This document shows positions 8,365 to 18,360 of a DNA stretch of 36,120 nt, piece by piece. The notes under the pieces were generated by a model. The model made no database searches. It was given only the letters and a program-made list of their open reading frames with translations, and had not been told where the DNA came from. The DNA comes from a bacterium (lineage in GTDB: Bacteria; Krumholzibacteriota; Krumholzibacteriia; Krumholzibacteriales; Krumholzibacteriaceae), in NCBI GenBank assembly GCA_020350885.1, contig CP070727.1, positions 3,410,764-3,446,883 of the forward strand, given 5' to 3'. Every line of letters starts with the position of its first letter. The stretch's first letter is position 1. A program made the position numbers and the translations under genes.

Positions 8365-9426
8365 ATGATCTTCAGACCGATTAGCAAGTATGCCCTTGTG
8401 AATGCAAAGGTGAGGGCGCGACTCAGCACGCTGCTCGCCCCCGAGCTCATCGACCGCCTCGCCGAGACGCGCGATCTCTCCGAGTTCTACTCGATCATCG
8501 GGGGGACGATCTACGAGCCGATATTCTCGCGGCCCGAGATCACATTCGATCCCCGGGTGGGCGAGCGGATGCTGCTCGAGCAAGAGGCCGAATGGCACGG
8601 CGAGCTGCTCCAGGACCTGCACGGCGCCGAGCGTGATCTGGTCGCTCATTTTCTCGAGAAGTACGAGATCGAGAATCTCAAGACGGCGCTGCGGATCCGC
8701 GAGGGGAGCCGCGGCGAGGACGAGATGAAGTATATAATACGGAAGGAGCTCCTGAACAAACTTCCGTATCAAGCGATCAGTGAAGCGGCCTCGCTCGAAG
8801 ATGTGCTCCCGCTGATCGCCGGAACACCGTATCTCGATCCTGTACGGGAAACCATCGACGATTACCACGAGCGCGGAACACTTTTTCCTGTTGAAATAGG
8901 GCTTGAGATCGATTATTACCGGCGTTTGAAGGGGAAGGTAGAGGCCCTGTCGAAGCGGGATCGGGAGATCGCCGGGCGCCTCATCGGTCTCGAGATCGAT
9001 CAGAAGAATATCGGCTGGTTGATCAGGCTGAAGTTCTATTACGATGTCCCGGTCGGGGAGCTGCTCGACTACAACATCCCCGGCGGTTCGAGAATGACCA
9101 GGGACCGGCTGCGCCTGGCTTTCAGGGCGGAGACGCTCAGGGAGGTGCTCTCGATAGCCCTCGAGAAGTCGTTCGGGAATGCCCTGGATTTTCTGATCCG
9201 CGAGGAGCAGCTGAGCCGTCTCTACCTGCTCGAGATCATCCTGTGGAACTACCTGATCGTCGAGGCCAGAAAGACCCTCGCGGGATTCCCGTTCACGATC
9301 GGCACGGTGCTTTCGTATCTCATCCTGAAGCGGACGGAGATCAGGAACATCATTACGATCCTGAATGGCAAGGTCTACAAGATGGGCCGCAGCGAGATCG
9401 AAAGCCACCTGCGGGTATCGTTCTGA
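8365..9426 (+). CDS. atpC: V-type ATP synthase subunit C (central stalk to rotor adaptor)
   Basis: A 353-aa all-helical protein of the V/A-ATPase subunit C family (eukaryotic subunit d), the funnel that connects the D/F shaft to the membrane K ring. The N-terminal segment MIFRPISKYALVNAKVRARL is typical of the family, and the length matches. It is encoded 49 bases after subunit H and just before subunit I. The ribosome-binding site is weak, so translation may depend on the preceding gene. Confidence 0.9.
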   Translation: MIFRPISKYALVNAKVRARLSTLLAPELIDRLAETRDLSEFYSIIGGTIYEPIFSRPEITFDPRVGERMLLEQEAEWHGELLQDLHGAERDLVAHFLEKYEIENLKTALRIREGSRGEDEMKYIIRKELLNKLPYQAISEAASLEDVLPLIAGTPYLDPVRETIDDYHERGTLFPVEIGLEIDYYRRLKGKVEALSKRDREIAGRLIGLEIDQKNIGWLIRLKFYYDVPVGELLDYNIPGGSRMTRDRLRLAFRAETLREVLSIALEKSFGNALDFLIREEQLSRLYLLEIILWNYLIVEARKTLAGFPFTIGTVLSYLILKRTEIRNIITILNGKVYKMGRSEIESHLRVSF

Positions 9427-9472
9427 GGAGGGACCGCAAGCCGTTTACAATCGGCGGTTCGAGGTTTACGAG

Positions 9473-11464
9473 ATGTTTACACCCGAACGGATGCACCAGA
9501 TCAACGTCGTCGTCTTCGAGACCGAAGTGGATGAGGTCGCCAGGACGATCGTCAGGCTTGGGATCCTGCATCTGGTGCAGCTCGACGATCAGGAGAGCTG
9601 GATCGAGGAGCTCAAGGACTTCGATGCGGGCAAGATCAGCTCCGAGATCGAACGCCTGCGTATGCGGATCTCCGAGCTCATGAAGAATCTGGTCATCAGG
9701 GAGCTACCGCTCGAGCCCCGGGACGACCAGGTGCTCGAGGTCTCCCCGAGCGAGCTTAAGGAGATCGGCACCGAGATTTCGTCGCTCGAGTCCCGCGTTG
9801 AGGAGCACCTGTTACGCCGTAAAGAACTCGAGGTCCGGCTCGAACGCCTGCAGGGCATCCTCAACGAGGTCTCGCCGCTGGCCGTTGTGGGTCTGCCGCC
9901 GCAGCAGACACCCTATACCTTTCTCGATATCCATTACGGTGAGGTCCGTACCGAGAACCTCGATTATATCAGGGACAAGCTCACACCGCTGGCCGCCGTT
10001 GTTCTTCCGCTCGCCCGCAAGGAGGAGAACGAGGTAATCCTGATGATCGGGCTCAAGAGCGACCGCCTCAAGCTCAAGCGGATCCTCAGGGAGGCCTCCT
10101 TCGAGGAGATCGAGATGCCTGAGGAGGCGCAGAAGGATTCAGGGATCGTTACCGAGGAGCTCGAAAAGAAGATCGACGAGCTCAAGGTGCAGATCGACGG
10201 GGTCAACGCGGAACTTCATACCCTCAAGACGGAGAATTCAATTATCGTCACCGAGTTCTACCGGGCCCTGCAGGTTGCGCATCTCCTTATCAAGGTGAAG
10301 AATTACCTGAAACGGACGGCAAAGACCTATATCTTCTCCGGCTGGGTACCGAGTAACAAGAAGCAGGTCGTCGAACGGGAGATCTACAGGGCCGCCAAGG
10401 GGAGGGCGATCATCGAGATCGTACCCCCCGAGGAGATAACCGGCGTCAAGAAGGGCACGGTCAAGGTGCCCGTGCTGCTGAAGCACCCGCAGTTCTTCAG
10501 GCCGTTCGAGATGCTCGTCTCGAGCTACGGCCTTCCCCAGTACAAGTTCATCGATCCGACCTTCTTCGTGGCCATAAGCTTCCTCGTGATCTTCGGGATG
10601 ATGTTCGGCGATGTAGGTCACGGGGCGGTGCTGGTGCTCCTCGGATGGTGGCTGGGATTCAAGTCGAAAAAGGTCAAGGGTGCGGGCAAGCTCATCGGCC
10701 GGCTCGCATTCTACTGCGGGCTTTCCTCGATCGCCTTCGGCTTTCTCTTCGGGAGTATCTTCGGCCTCGAGCATCTTCTGCCGACCGTATGGGTCAAGCC
10801 GATGGACAACGTCCTCTACTTCTTCCGGGTTGCCATCTATTTCGGGATCGTCATGATCTCCATCGGGATCATATTCAATATCATAAATGCCGTTCGGGCC
10901 AGGAATCTCAAGGCGGGACTCTTCGATCACGCCGGTGTCGTGAGTGCCATCATCTACTGGGGCGGTATCGGGATCGTCTCGATCTTCCTCTCGAACAGGC
11001 CGGTACCGCTGAAGCTGCTGATCTACGCCATCGGCGCACCGGTGCTCGCTCTCTTTCTCCGTGAGCCCATCGCTGCCCTGATCTCCCAGCGGCGGATGGC
11101 ATTCGAGAAGGGTGTGTTCGCCTATCTCATTGAGACCGTGATCGAGGTGATCGAGATCTTCACCGGTTACCTCGCCAACACCGTCTCGTTCATCCGTGTT
11201 GCCGCCTTCTCCCTCGCCCATGTCGGCCTCTTCATCGCTGTCTTCAGTCTCGTTGATATGGTAAAGGACAAGAGCGGCGGTATCATCTACTCGTCTCTCA
11301 TACTGATCTTCGGTAATGCCGTGATCATCGCCCTCGAGGGCTTGGTCGTAACGGTACAGGCCATCCGGCTGGAGTATTACGAGTTCTTCGGAAAGTTTTT
11401 CCTTGGTGGTGGAGTTGCATACAAACCAATCGGTCTCGGTTCGGAATCGGACCGTGAAGAGTGA
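9473..11464 (+). CDS. atpI: V-type ATP synthase subunit I (membrane stator)
   Basis: A 663-aa protein from ATG 9473. The N-terminal half is soluble with long coiled coils and links to the peripheral stalks. The C-terminal half (from about residue 355) has the multi-pass membrane domain with the family hallmarks FGMMFGDVGHG and SFIRVAAFSLAHVGL; the conserved Arg in the latter faces the c-ring glutamate. This is the ion-channel stator of the A/V-type enzyme. In-frame codons upstream of 9473 would overlap the C gene and give an atypical basic extension, so they are rejected. GAGG lies shortly before the ATG. Confidence 0.93.
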   Translation: MFTPERMHQINVVVFETEVDEVARTIVRLGILHLVQLDDQESWIEELKDFDAGKISSEIERLRMRISELMKNLVIRELPLEPRDDQVLEVSPSELKEIGTEISSLESRVEEHLLRRKELEVRLERLQGILNEVSPLAVVGLPPQQTPYTFLDIHYGEVRTENLDYIRDKLTPLAAVVLPLARKEENEVILMIGLKSDRLKLKRILREASFEEIEMPEEAQKDSGIVTEELEKKIDELKVQIDGVNAELHTLKTENSIIVTEFYRALQVAHLLIKVKNYLKRTAKTYIFSGWVPSNKKQVVEREIYRAAKGRAIIEIVPPEEITGVKKGTVKVPVLLKHPQFFRPFEMLVSSYGLPQYKFIDPTFFVAISFLVIFGMMFGDVGHGAVLVLLGWWLGFKSKKVKGAGKLIGRLAFYCGLSSIAFGFLFGSIFGLEHLLPTVWVKPMDNVLYFFRVAIYFGIVMISIGIIFNIINAVRARNLKAGLFDHAGVVSAIIYWGGIGIVSIFLSNRPVPLKLLIYAIGAPVLALFLREPIAALISQRRMAFEKGVFAYLIETVIEVIEIFTGYLANTVSFIRVAAFSLAHVGLFIAVFSLVDMVKDKSGGIIYSSLILIFGNAVIIALEGLVVTVQAIRLEYYEFFGKFFLGGGVAYKPIGLGSESDREE

Positions 11465-11888
<424 letters not shown>

Positions 11889-11890
<2 letters not shown>

Positions 11891-11934
11891 GCCGGCGGGT
11901 GCCGGATCTTCCGCATGGAGCCTGTTGCCGGCTC
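11889..11934 (+). other. Intercistronic stem-loop after subunit K
   Basis: GAGCCGGC (11889-11896) and GCCGGCTC (11927-11934) are perfect 8-base complements enclosing about 30 bases that contain a smaller CGG/CCG hairpin. No T-run follows, so it is not a complete terminator. Its place right after the ring-subunit gene suggests mRNA stabilisation or partial attenuation. Confidence 0.45.
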
Positions 11935-11961
11935 GTGAAGCGGGGGATGTGAGGTTCGGCG

Positions 11962-12267
11962 ATGCAGTTTTATGTGATTGCAGATGAACATACCGTTACC
12001 GGGTTCAAGCTCGTGGGCCTCGAAGGTGAGGCGGTTGAAACTGCCGACGAGGCGCGCGAGGCGCTCAAGAAGGCGTTCTCGTCACCCGATATCGGAATCG
12101 TTATCATTACCGAGAAGGTTGCCTCTGCGATCGAGGAGGAGATGGAGCAGTTCATCTTCGGGCGTGACTTTCCCCTGATTATCGAAATTCCCGACCGGAC
12201 GGGACCGATGGAGGAACGAATATCAATCAGACAGATGGTGCGCTCCGCAGTAGGGGTGAGTGTATGA
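11962..12267 (+). CDS. atpF: V-type ATP synthase subunit F (central shaft)
   Basis: A 101-aa protein with the small alpha/beta subunit F fold: MQFYVIADEHTVTGFKLVGL at the N-terminus, IGIVIITEKVA in the middle and FPLIIEIPDRTGP near the end. Subunit F sits with D in the rotating central shaft and can modulate activity. Length and position between K and E fit the family. GAGG lies shortly before the ATG. Confidence 0.9.
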   Translation: MQFYVIADEHTVTGFKLVGLEGEAVETADEAREALKKAFSSPDIGIVIITEKVASAIEEEMEQFIFGRDFPLIIEIPDRTGPMEERISIRQMVRSAVGVSV

Positions 12268-12309
12268 ATGTAAAGAACGGATTGTATCAACGGACAGGGG
12301 GCAACGACC

Positions 12310-12939
12310 TTGGTCGATAACGAATCCGTCGATAAGATATGTGCTCGGATACGCGAGGACGGCGAGCGTGAGTTGCAGTCGATCCTCGAGAAAGCGAGGC
12401 AAACCGCCGCGGATATTACGGCCAGGGCCGAGGCAGAGGGCCAGAGGATAACCGAAAAGGTCCTGAAGGAAGCAGAGGAGAAGGGCAAGATCGTGCAGCG
12501 GCGGCTTCTTTCCAGTGTCAATCTCGAGGTGCGCAGGGCGAAGCTCAGGGCGCGCGAGGAGGTCGTGACCAATGTAAGCGAGCGTGTCGAGAGGGAGCTC
12601 GGTCGGCTCAGGGAAAGGAAGGCATACCGGGACGTTCTCGTACGGCTCACCATCGAGGCGATCGAGGCCCTCGATGGAGATCGTTTCCTCGTCCATACGG
12701 ATAGGCGGGACATGGCTGCCCTCAAGGAGGCGGTGTTCCCGGCGGTGAAAAAGGGTCTCGAGGGCGCCGGCCGCACCGTGCAGGGATTCGAGTCGAAGGC
12801 GCTTGCCAAAAGCTCCCTCGGGGGCGTACAGGTGGGGGTTCCCGGAGGGAATGTGATATTCGACAATACGTTCGAGGCGAGGATCTACAGACTACGGGAT
12901 AGGATCAGAAACATCATATTCGAGGAGGCATTGCAGTGA
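12310..12939 (+). CDS. atpE: V-type ATP synthase subunit E (peripheral stalk)
   Basis: A 209-aa protein with an N-terminal coiled coil of about 100 residues and a C-terminal globular domain that caps the A/B head. The motif GGVQVGVPGGNVIFDNTFEAR near the C-terminus is characteristic of subunit E. The start is taken as TTG 12310 with an AGGGGG-like site upstream. The stop overlaps the GTG start of the next small gene by 4 bases (GTGA), implying translational coupling. Confidence 0.88.
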   Translation: MVDNESVDKICARIREDGERELQSILEKARQTAADITARAEAEGQRITEKVLKEAEEKGKIVQRRLLSSVNLEVRRAKLRAREEVVTNVSERVERELGRLRERKAYRDVLVRLTIEAIEALDGDRFLVHTDRRDMAALKEAVFPAVKKGLEGAGRTVQGFESKALAKSSLGGVQVGVPGGNVIFDNTFEARIYRLRDRIRNIIFEEALQ

Positions 12940-13340
12940 AGAGACTGTTGATCTTGATATTTCTCTGTATTCCTGCGTTATCGCACGGGGCCGAGTATAC
13001 CTGGAACGCAGGGTATGCCGCCAACCTATTGGATCAAAAACTGGGAATTGCTCTGTTCATGTATGGAAATACGTATAAAGAAGTCGGGCTCTATCTCGAT
13101 TACAAGAAAGAGTCCGACGGCGTCGATAATATAAATGCTGCCGTTACGGTTCCGCTGTCAACGAGTGTGGCTACGACGGTGTTATACCTCGGTGGCGGGG
13201 TATCATACAACGGCGAAAAGAAGGTTAATGTGCTGGGCGGCATGATCATGCCGTTCAGTAAGTATTTCTATATACAGGCCGGTCTGGAGTTGGAACCGGA
13301 GGGAATTACTCTGGGTATCGGAATGCCGTTGTCGTGGTAA
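12936..13340 (+). CDS. Small secreted, possibly beta-barrel protein inside the ATPase operon
   Basis: A 134-aa protein with a clear signal peptide (about 1-18, ending LSHGA). The mature part alternates hydrophobic and polar residues with aromatic girdle-like positions (EYTWNAGYAAN, GLYLDYKKES, VLYLGGGVSYNG) and ends in GIGMPLSW, suggesting a short outer-membrane or periplasmic beta-strand protein. I do not recognise the family, and it is not a known V-ATPase subunit. It starts inside the stop of subunit E (GTGA overlap) and precedes subunit A by 54 bases, so it is expressed with the operon. It looks more AT-rich than its neighbours by eye, hinting at later insertion. Confidence 0.7.
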   Translation: MKRLLILIFLCIPALSHGAEYTWNAGYAANLLDQKLGIALFMYGNTYKEVGLYLDYKKESDGVDNINAAVTVPLSTSVATTVLYLGGGVSYNGEKKVNVLGGMIMPFSKYFYIQAGLELEPEGITLGIGMPLSW

Positions 13341-13394
13341 TGTATACTGCGCCGCATCCGGCTTGGTTGTACGAGAAAGGTTGGGAAACGGGAC

Positions 13395-15164
13395 GTGCTT
13401 GAAGTCATCGGGAAGGTTGCGAAGGTTATCGGCCCTGTGGTGCATGCGAGAGGTGTGTCCAGGGCGAAGATGCTCGACCTCGTCGAGGTCGGTGACTACC
13501 ACCTGGTGGGTGAGATCGTGAAGCTCGACGGCGAACGTGCGGCGATACAGGTCTACGAGGATACGACGGGGCTCGCACCCGGGGCGAATATCTACAGCGC
13601 CGGGATGCCACTCTCCGTCGAGCTGGGTCCGGGGCTTCTGGGGACGATCTACGACGGCATCCAGCGCCCGCTCGAGGTGATCCGCGACCAGAGCGACCAG
13701 TATATCCAGAAGGGGATCCATATCTCGGTACTCGACCGTGAACGTAGCTGGGAGTTTACTCCGGTTATCGAGGCGGGGGCCGGTGTCTCCGGTGGTGAGG
13801 TGGTCGGGACGATACAGGAAACGGGTCTCATCGAGCACCGTGCCCTGATACCGCCCGATATGAGGGGCCGCATTACATGGGTAGCGGATGCCGGGTCCTT
13901 TCGCATCGATGATGTCGTCTGCCGCGTGGAGGCACCCTCCGGTGAGGTCGGTGAGGTCAAGCTGCACCAGCGCTGGCCGGTACGCCGTCCACGGCCGGTG
14001 CGAGGGAGGCTTCCCCTGAGCATCCCGCTCATCACGGGCCAGCGCGTCGTCGACACTCTCTTTCCCGTTGCGAAGGGTGGGACGGTGGTCGTGCCCGGCG
14101 GGTTCGGTACGGGAAAGACGATGATCCAGCATGCGCTGTCGAAGTGGAGTGATGCCGACATCATCGTCTACATCGGCTGCGGAGAGCGCGGCAACGAGAT
14201 GACCGATGTGCTGATCTCGTTTCCGGAGCTCATCGATCCGCGCACCGGAAGGCCCATCATGGAACGTACGGTTCTCATCGCGAACACATCGAACATGCCA
14301 GTGGCCGCCCGCGAGGCTTCCGTCTACACCGGCATCACGATCGCCGAGTACTACCGTGACCAGGGCTACCATGTGGCGGTCATGGCCGATTCTACCTCGC
14401 GCTGGGCGGAGGCGCTCAGGGAGCTGTCCGGCCGCATGGAGGAGATGCCTGCCGACGAGGGCTTCCCTGCATACCTGCCGACGAGGCTCGCCGAGTTCTA
14501 CGAGCGTGCCGGCATGGCCGAGACACTTTCAGAGCGGGAGGGCTCTATCAGCATCGTCGGATCGGTATCACCGCCGGGCGGCGATTTCTCGGAACCCGTC
14601 ACCCAGCATACCAAGCGCTTCGTGCGCTGCCTCTGGGCCCTCGACCGGCAGCTAGCAAACGCGCGGCACTATCCGGCCGTCTCGTGGCTCGACAGCTACA
14701 GCGAGTATGTCGAGGAGATCAGCGACTGGTGGCAGGAACGCTCCGGCGGCGAGTGGCTCGAGCTCAGGCAGCAGATCATGGATCTGCTCCAGCAGGAGGG
14801 AAAGCTCCAGCAGGTGGTCAAGCTCGTCGGTCCGGATGTACTTCCGGACACCCAGCGTATCATCCTCGAGACGAGCGACATGTTCAAGAACGCCTTCCTC
14901 CAGCAGAACAGTTACGATCGTGTCGACATGTACTGCACGCCGGAGAAACAGATCAAGATGATGCGCGTGATCATCGATTTCTACAGCCTCGGGCTCGAGA
15001 ATATCAAGAAGGGGGCGAATATCCATCAGCTCAAGCGCATGGAGGTCTATTCCGATATTATGCGCATGAAGTTTTCGATAACGAACGAAGAGATAGAGAA
15101 GATAGATAAGATTCGAGACAAGCTGCACCGCTCGATGGAACGGATCGGTGATATGTTCGATTAG
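13395..15164 (+). CDS. atpA: V-type ATP synthase catalytic subunit A
   Basis: A 589-aa catalytic nucleotide-binding subunit. The P-loop is GGFGTGKT at 235-242 (the family usually shows GPFGSGKT), followed by GERGNEMT and later [14 protein letters not shown] and the [17 protein letters not shown] region. The non-homologous insert that separates A subunits from F-type beta subunits is present. It starts with GTG 13395. ATP hydrolysis or synthesis occurs at its interface with subunit B. The slightly altered P-loop keeps the essential Gly, Lys and Thr, so activity is expected. Confidence 0.96.
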   Translation: MLEVIGKVAKVIGPVVHARGVSRAKMLDLVEVGDYHLVGEIVKLDGERAAIQVYEDTTGLAPGANIYSAGMPLSVELGPGLLGTIYDGIQRPLEVIRDQSDQYIQKGIHISVLDRERSWEFTPVIEAGAGVSGGEVVGTIQETGLIEHRALIPPDMRGRITWVADAGSFRIDDVVCRVEAPSGEVGEVKLHQRWPVRRPRPVRGRLPLSIPLITGQRVVDTLFPVAKGGTVVVPGGFGTGKTMIQHALSKWSDADIIVYIGCGERGNEMTDVLISFPELIDPRTGRPIMERTVLIANTSNMPVAAREASVYTGITIAEYYRDQGYHVAVMADSTSRWAEALRELSGRMEEMPADEGFPAYLPTRLAEFYERAGMAETLSEREGSISIVGSVSPPGGDFSEPVTQHTKRFVRCLWALDRQLANARHYPAVSWLDSYSEYVEEISDWWQERSGGEWLELRQQIMDLLQQEGKLQQVVKLVGPDVLPDTQRIILETSDMFKNAFLQQNSYDRVDMYCTPEKQIKMMRVIIDFYSLGLENIKKGANIHQLKRMEVYSDIMRMKFSITNEEIEKIDKIRDKLHRSMERIGDMFD

Positions 15165-15181
15165 GAAACGGTGATTACACG

Positions 15182-16570
15182 ATGGAAAACAAGGTACCCG
15201 AGGGCAGGGAGTACATAGGAATCAGCAGGGTTGCAGGACCTCTGATCTTTGTCAACGGTATCCATGATGTGGGATACAACGAGCTCGCCGAGGTGATCGA
15301 CGCGCAGGGCAAGGTCCGGCTCGGAATGATCCTGGAGAGCAGCGATAATGCGGCGGTGATTCAGGTCTTCGAGGGCACCTCGGGGCTCTCCATACCCGAT
15401 ACCCGTGTTCGGTTCATAGGTGAGCCGCTCAACTTCGGGGTCAGTGAGGAGATACTCGGTCGGGTCTTCAACGGGCTCGGCCAGCCGATCGACGACGGGC
15501 CGCCGCCCCGGGTCGACGATCTGAGGGATGTGAACGGGCTTCCGATAAATCCCACGGCACGGGACTATCCTCGCAAGTTCATACAGACCGGGGTTTCGGC
15601 GATCGACGGCATGAATACGCTCGTGCGGGGCCAGAAGCTTCCGATATTCTCGGGCACGGGGCTTCCCCACAACAAGATCGTAGCCCAGATTACCCGCCAG
15701 TCGAAGATCGTGGGCGAGGAGACCTCGTTCGCCGTCGTCTTCGCCGCCATGGGCATCAAGCATGACGTGGCCCGTTACTTCATCCGAAACTTCGAGGAAT
15801 CGGGCGTGCTCGAGAAGGTGGTCCTTTTCCTCAACCTCGCAGACGATCCCTCGGTGGAGCGCCTCGTAACACCACGCACGGCGCTAACGGCTGCCGAGTT
15901 TCTCGCGTTCTCGATGCGGATGCACGTGCTCGTGATCCTCACCGATATGACCAACTACTGCGAATCCCTCCGGGAGATCTCGACCGTCAGGGAGGAGATT
16001 CCGAGCCGTAAAGGATACCCGGGTTACCTCTACAGCGATCTCTCCGCCATCTATGAGCGTGCGGGGATGGTCAAGGGGATCGAGGGATCGATCACGCAGA
16101 TGCCGATCCTGACGATGCCCAACGATGATATCTCACACCCGGTGCCGGACCTCTCCGGCTACATCACGGAGGGGCAGATCGTTCTCGAACGGGAGCTCGA
16201 TCAGCGGAACATCTACCCGCCGATCGCCGGGCTCCCGTCGCTCTCGCGTCTCATGAAGGACGGGATCGGAGAAGGGATGACCAGGGAGGATCATGCACAC
16301 ATCGCAAGCCAGCTCTTTGCCGCCTATTCGCACGTGAAGGATGTCCGCGCACTTGCGGCGGTGATCGGCGAGGAGGAGCTCACGCCTCTCGATAAGTTGT
16401 ACCTCGAGTTCGGCGAACGCTTCGAGCGGGAGTTCCTGAGCCAGGACGAGTACGCGGACCGGAGCATCGTCGAGACCCTGGATCTCGGATGGAAGGTGAT
16501 TTCGACGCTGCCCAAAGAGGAACTGCACCGCATAACCGCCGAGGAGCTGAGCAAGTACTACGGTCAGTAA
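15182..16570 (+). CDS. atpB: V-type ATP synthase regulatory subunit B
   Basis: A 462-aa non-catalytic head subunit. It lacks a true P-loop; the equivalent place reads SGTGLPHNK. Other hallmarks are [33 protein letters not shown] and [20 protein letters not shown]. It alternates with A in the A3B3 head and contributes the arginine finger region. It is 17 bases after the A gene. Confidence 0.96.
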   Translation: MENKVPEGREYIGISRVAGPLIFVNGIHDVGYNELAEVIDAQGKVRLGMILESSDNAAVIQVFEGTSGLSIPDTRVRFIGEPLNFGVSEEILGRVFNGLGQPIDDGPPPRVDDLRDVNGLPINPTARDYPRKFIQTGVSAIDGMNTLVRGQKLPIFSGTGLPHNKIVAQITRQSKIVGEETSFAVVFAAMGIKHDVARYFIRNFEESGVLEKVVLFLNLADDPSVERLVTPRTALTAAEFLAFSMRMHVLVILTDMTNYCESLREISTVREEIPSRKGYPGYLYSDLSAIYERAGMVKGIEGSITQMPILTMPNDDISHPVPDLSGYITEGQIVLERELDQRNIYPPIAGLPSLSRLMKDGIGEGMTREDHAHIASQLFAAYSHVKDVRALAAVIGEEELTPLDKLYLEFGERFEREFLSQDEYADRSIVETLDLGWKVISTLPKEELHRITAEELSKYYGQ

Positions 16571-16587
16571 AAGGTGATAGATACGGT

Positions 16588-17226
16588 ATGGCACGCTACG
16601 AGTTGGCCCCGACAAAGACGAATCTGATGCGGATCAGGCGTGATCTCGGCTTCGCCCGGGAGGGCTGGGAGCTGCTGGATCAGAAGCGGAAGATCCTCGT
16701 GGTCGAACTGATGGGGCTCATCGACCGGGCGGTCGAGGCACAGGAGGAGGTCGAGGCGAAGCTTACCGAGGCCTTCAGTGCGCTCGATCAGGCGGTGCTG
16801 CGTATGGGACGCAGGGAGGTGAACCTCATCGCCATCGGCATGAATATCAAATCGGAGATCTCGTTCTCGCAGAAACGGATCATGGGGGTGTCGTTGCCGC
16901 GAGTTAGGGTGAAGCTGGAAGACCGTTCGCCGTATTTCGCCGCCGCGGAGAGCAGTATCTGGATCGACGAGGCGATCAAGAAGTTCAGGGAGGTGCTCGA
17001 GCTCCTCGGCAACCTCGCCGAAGCGCGTATCTCGCTGGTTCGCCTCTCCCGCGAGGTGGCCAAGACAATCAGGCGTGTCAATGCACTCGAGAAGATCTTC
17101 ATTCCCGATTACGAAGAGACATTGAAATATATAGAAATGGCGCTCGAGGAATCCGAGCGGGAAGCATTCTTCATTTTAAAGCTTATCAAAGATAGACTGT
17201 ACCGGCGAAAAGGGGAAACCATATGA
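16588..17226 (+). CDS. atpD: V-type ATP synthase subunit D (central shaft)
   Basis: A 212-aa protein forming the long antiparallel coiled coil of the rotor. The N-terminal signature APTKTNLMRIRRDL and the C-terminal helix with VNALEKIFIPDYEETLKYI are typical. ATG 16588 is preferred (AAAGGTGA upstream); the longer in-frame extension overlaps subunit B. The stop overlaps the next gene by ATGA, so the UspA-like gene is translationally coupled. Confidence 0.94.
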   Translation: MARYELAPTKTNLMRIRRDLGFAREGWELLDQKRKILVVELMGLIDRAVEAQEEVEAKLTEAFSALDQAVLRMGRREVNLIAIGMNIKSEISFSQKRIMGVSLPRVRVKLEDRSPYFAAAESSIWIDEAIKKFREVLELLGNLAEARISLVRLSREVAKTIRRVNALEKIFIPDYEETLKYIEMALEESEREAFFILKLIKDRLYRRKGETI

Positions 17227-17714
17227 GCGATATCAATCCATTGCGCAAGATCCTCATCTATATCGACGGCAGCGAATCATCCATACTGGCGGCGCAGTTC
17301 GCTATATCGATGGCAAAGCAATTCAGCTCGGAACTGCGGGTGATCTATGTTGTCAACGAGAACCTCCTGAACGAGCTCCTCAAGGCTAAGGTCTTCGTCC
17401 AGATGGAAAAGATGGACTACGAGCGGGATCTCGAGGAAGACGGGAAGCGCTATATCAACTATGTTACCAAGCTGGCCGACCGGAAGGGTGTGAAGGTCGA
17501 GACGATTTTGCGAAAAGGGGTTGTGCACGAAGAGGTGGCTCACGAGGTCGAAGAGTACGACTGCGATCTGCTCATCCAGGGTGAGCTGGGTGAGGTGCTG
17601 AGCCTCAGGGATTCTTTCTACGAGGAGGGGGAGAGGATACTGAGAAAGGTCAAGTGCCCGGTGATGGTCGTGCGCGGACAGGACAGGATCGAGAAACTAT
17701 TCGATGAACTGTAA
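17223..17714 (+). CDS. UspA-like universal stress protein
   Basis: A 163-aa single-domain Usp fold. It opens with KILIYIDGSESSILAAQFAISMA and ends with KCPVMVVRGQ. The usual ATP-binding signature (G-x2-G-x9-G-S/T) is degenerate here: the corresponding stretch reads GELGEVLSLRDSFYEEGERI, so it may not bind ATP. Its start overlaps the subunit D stop, placing it in the ATPase operon and suggesting a role in responding to energy or ion stress. That role is inference from position. Confidence 0.85.
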   Translation: MSDINPLRKILIYIDGSESSILAAQFAISMAKQFSSELRVIYVVNENLLNELLKAKVFVQMEKMDYERDLEEDGKRYINYVTKLADRKGVKVETILRKGVVHEEVAHEVEEYDCDLLIQGELGEVLSLRDSFYEEGERILRKVKCPVMVVRGQDRIEKLFDEL

Positions 17715-17722
17715 ACAAGAGC

Positions 17723-17751
17723 TTGCAAACCGGGTGCGGGAAGTATATGTT
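17723..17751 (+). promoter_or_regulatory. Possible internal promoter before the EIIA gene
   Basis: TTGCAA (17723-17728), a 17-base spacer, then TATGTT (17746-17751), in the 87-base gap after the UspA-like gene. It is a moderate match only; the EIIA gene could also be read from the ATPase promoter. Confidence 0.35.
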
Positions 17752-17801
17752 CCGCTCATATATGCTGTACCCTTGCAATACATCATGGGAGGCAAGGTGG
17801 A

Positions 17802-18269
17802 ATGAGACTGACGGAATTCATCACTACGGACCATGTTAAGCTCGAGCTCGAGGGGACAAACAAGGCGGAAATCATCGAGGAGCTTGTTGAGCTCCTGGTC
17901 GCGACCTGCGATGTCAGCGATGCCGATACGATCTACGAGGCGGTGATGAATCGAGAGCGTGAGGGTAGTACCGGCCTGGAGAAGGGTGTGGCGATACCCC
18001 ATGCCAAGAGCGATGCCGTGGGCAGCCTCAGCATCGTGATCGGTGTCTCAAAGAATGGCGTCGAATTCGAATCACAGGATGAAAAACCGGCCCATCTCTT
18101 CTTCATGATGGTGGCTCCCACGACCGAATCGGGTCCCCATGTTCAGGCGATCGCCAAGATCGTGAAGATCATAAAGATCGACCGGATCAGGGATATGCTC
18201 ATCAAGGCGAAGAAAAGCGAGGATATTGTCGAGATTATACGCCGTGTCGAAGATGGTGAGATTGCATAG
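17802..18269 (+). CDS. PTS EIIA domain protein (fructose/PtsN type)
   Basis: A 155-aa stand-alone EIIA of the fructose/mannitol/nitrogen class. The phosphorylatable His is H67 in KGVAIPHAKS, and a second family segment is PAHLFFMMVAPTTESGPHVQ. No EIIB or EIIC transporter parts are nearby, so a regulatory PtsN-like role is more likely than sugar uptake. GGGAGG precedes the ATG by about 10 bases. Position just after the ATPase and UspA genes suggests joint control of ion or energy balance, comparable in principle to PtsN control of potassium systems. That link is inference. Confidence 0.88.
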   Translation: MRLTEFITTDHVKLELEGTNKAEIIEELVELLVATCDVSDADTIYEAVMNREREGSTGLEKGVAIPHAKSDAVGSLSIVIGVSKNGVEFESQDEKPAHLFFMMVAPTTESGPHVQAIAKIVKIIKIDRIRDMLIKAKKSEDIVEIIRRVEDGEIA

Positions 18270-18360
18270 CGGTTACACCTACACCGAATTATCGGTTTCC
18301 TCCGCTCCGCAGCCCCGTTCCATTTACCGAGACCATTACCCGTATCCTTGATATAACAGT

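Noticed and set aside
8281..9408. Long open frame on the minus strand opposite subunit C
   Set aside because: It is a shadow of the subunit C gene, with no ribosome site or family motif.
10238..11221. Long open frame on the minus strand inside the subunit I gene
   Set aside because: It is antisense to a clear V-ATPase subunit, and its composition (Asp, His, Arg-rich) is typical of a shadow of GC-rich coding sequence.
13203..14372. Long open frame on the minus strand opposite subunit A
   Set aside because: It lies antisense to conserved catalytic-subunit sequence and has no recognisable motif.
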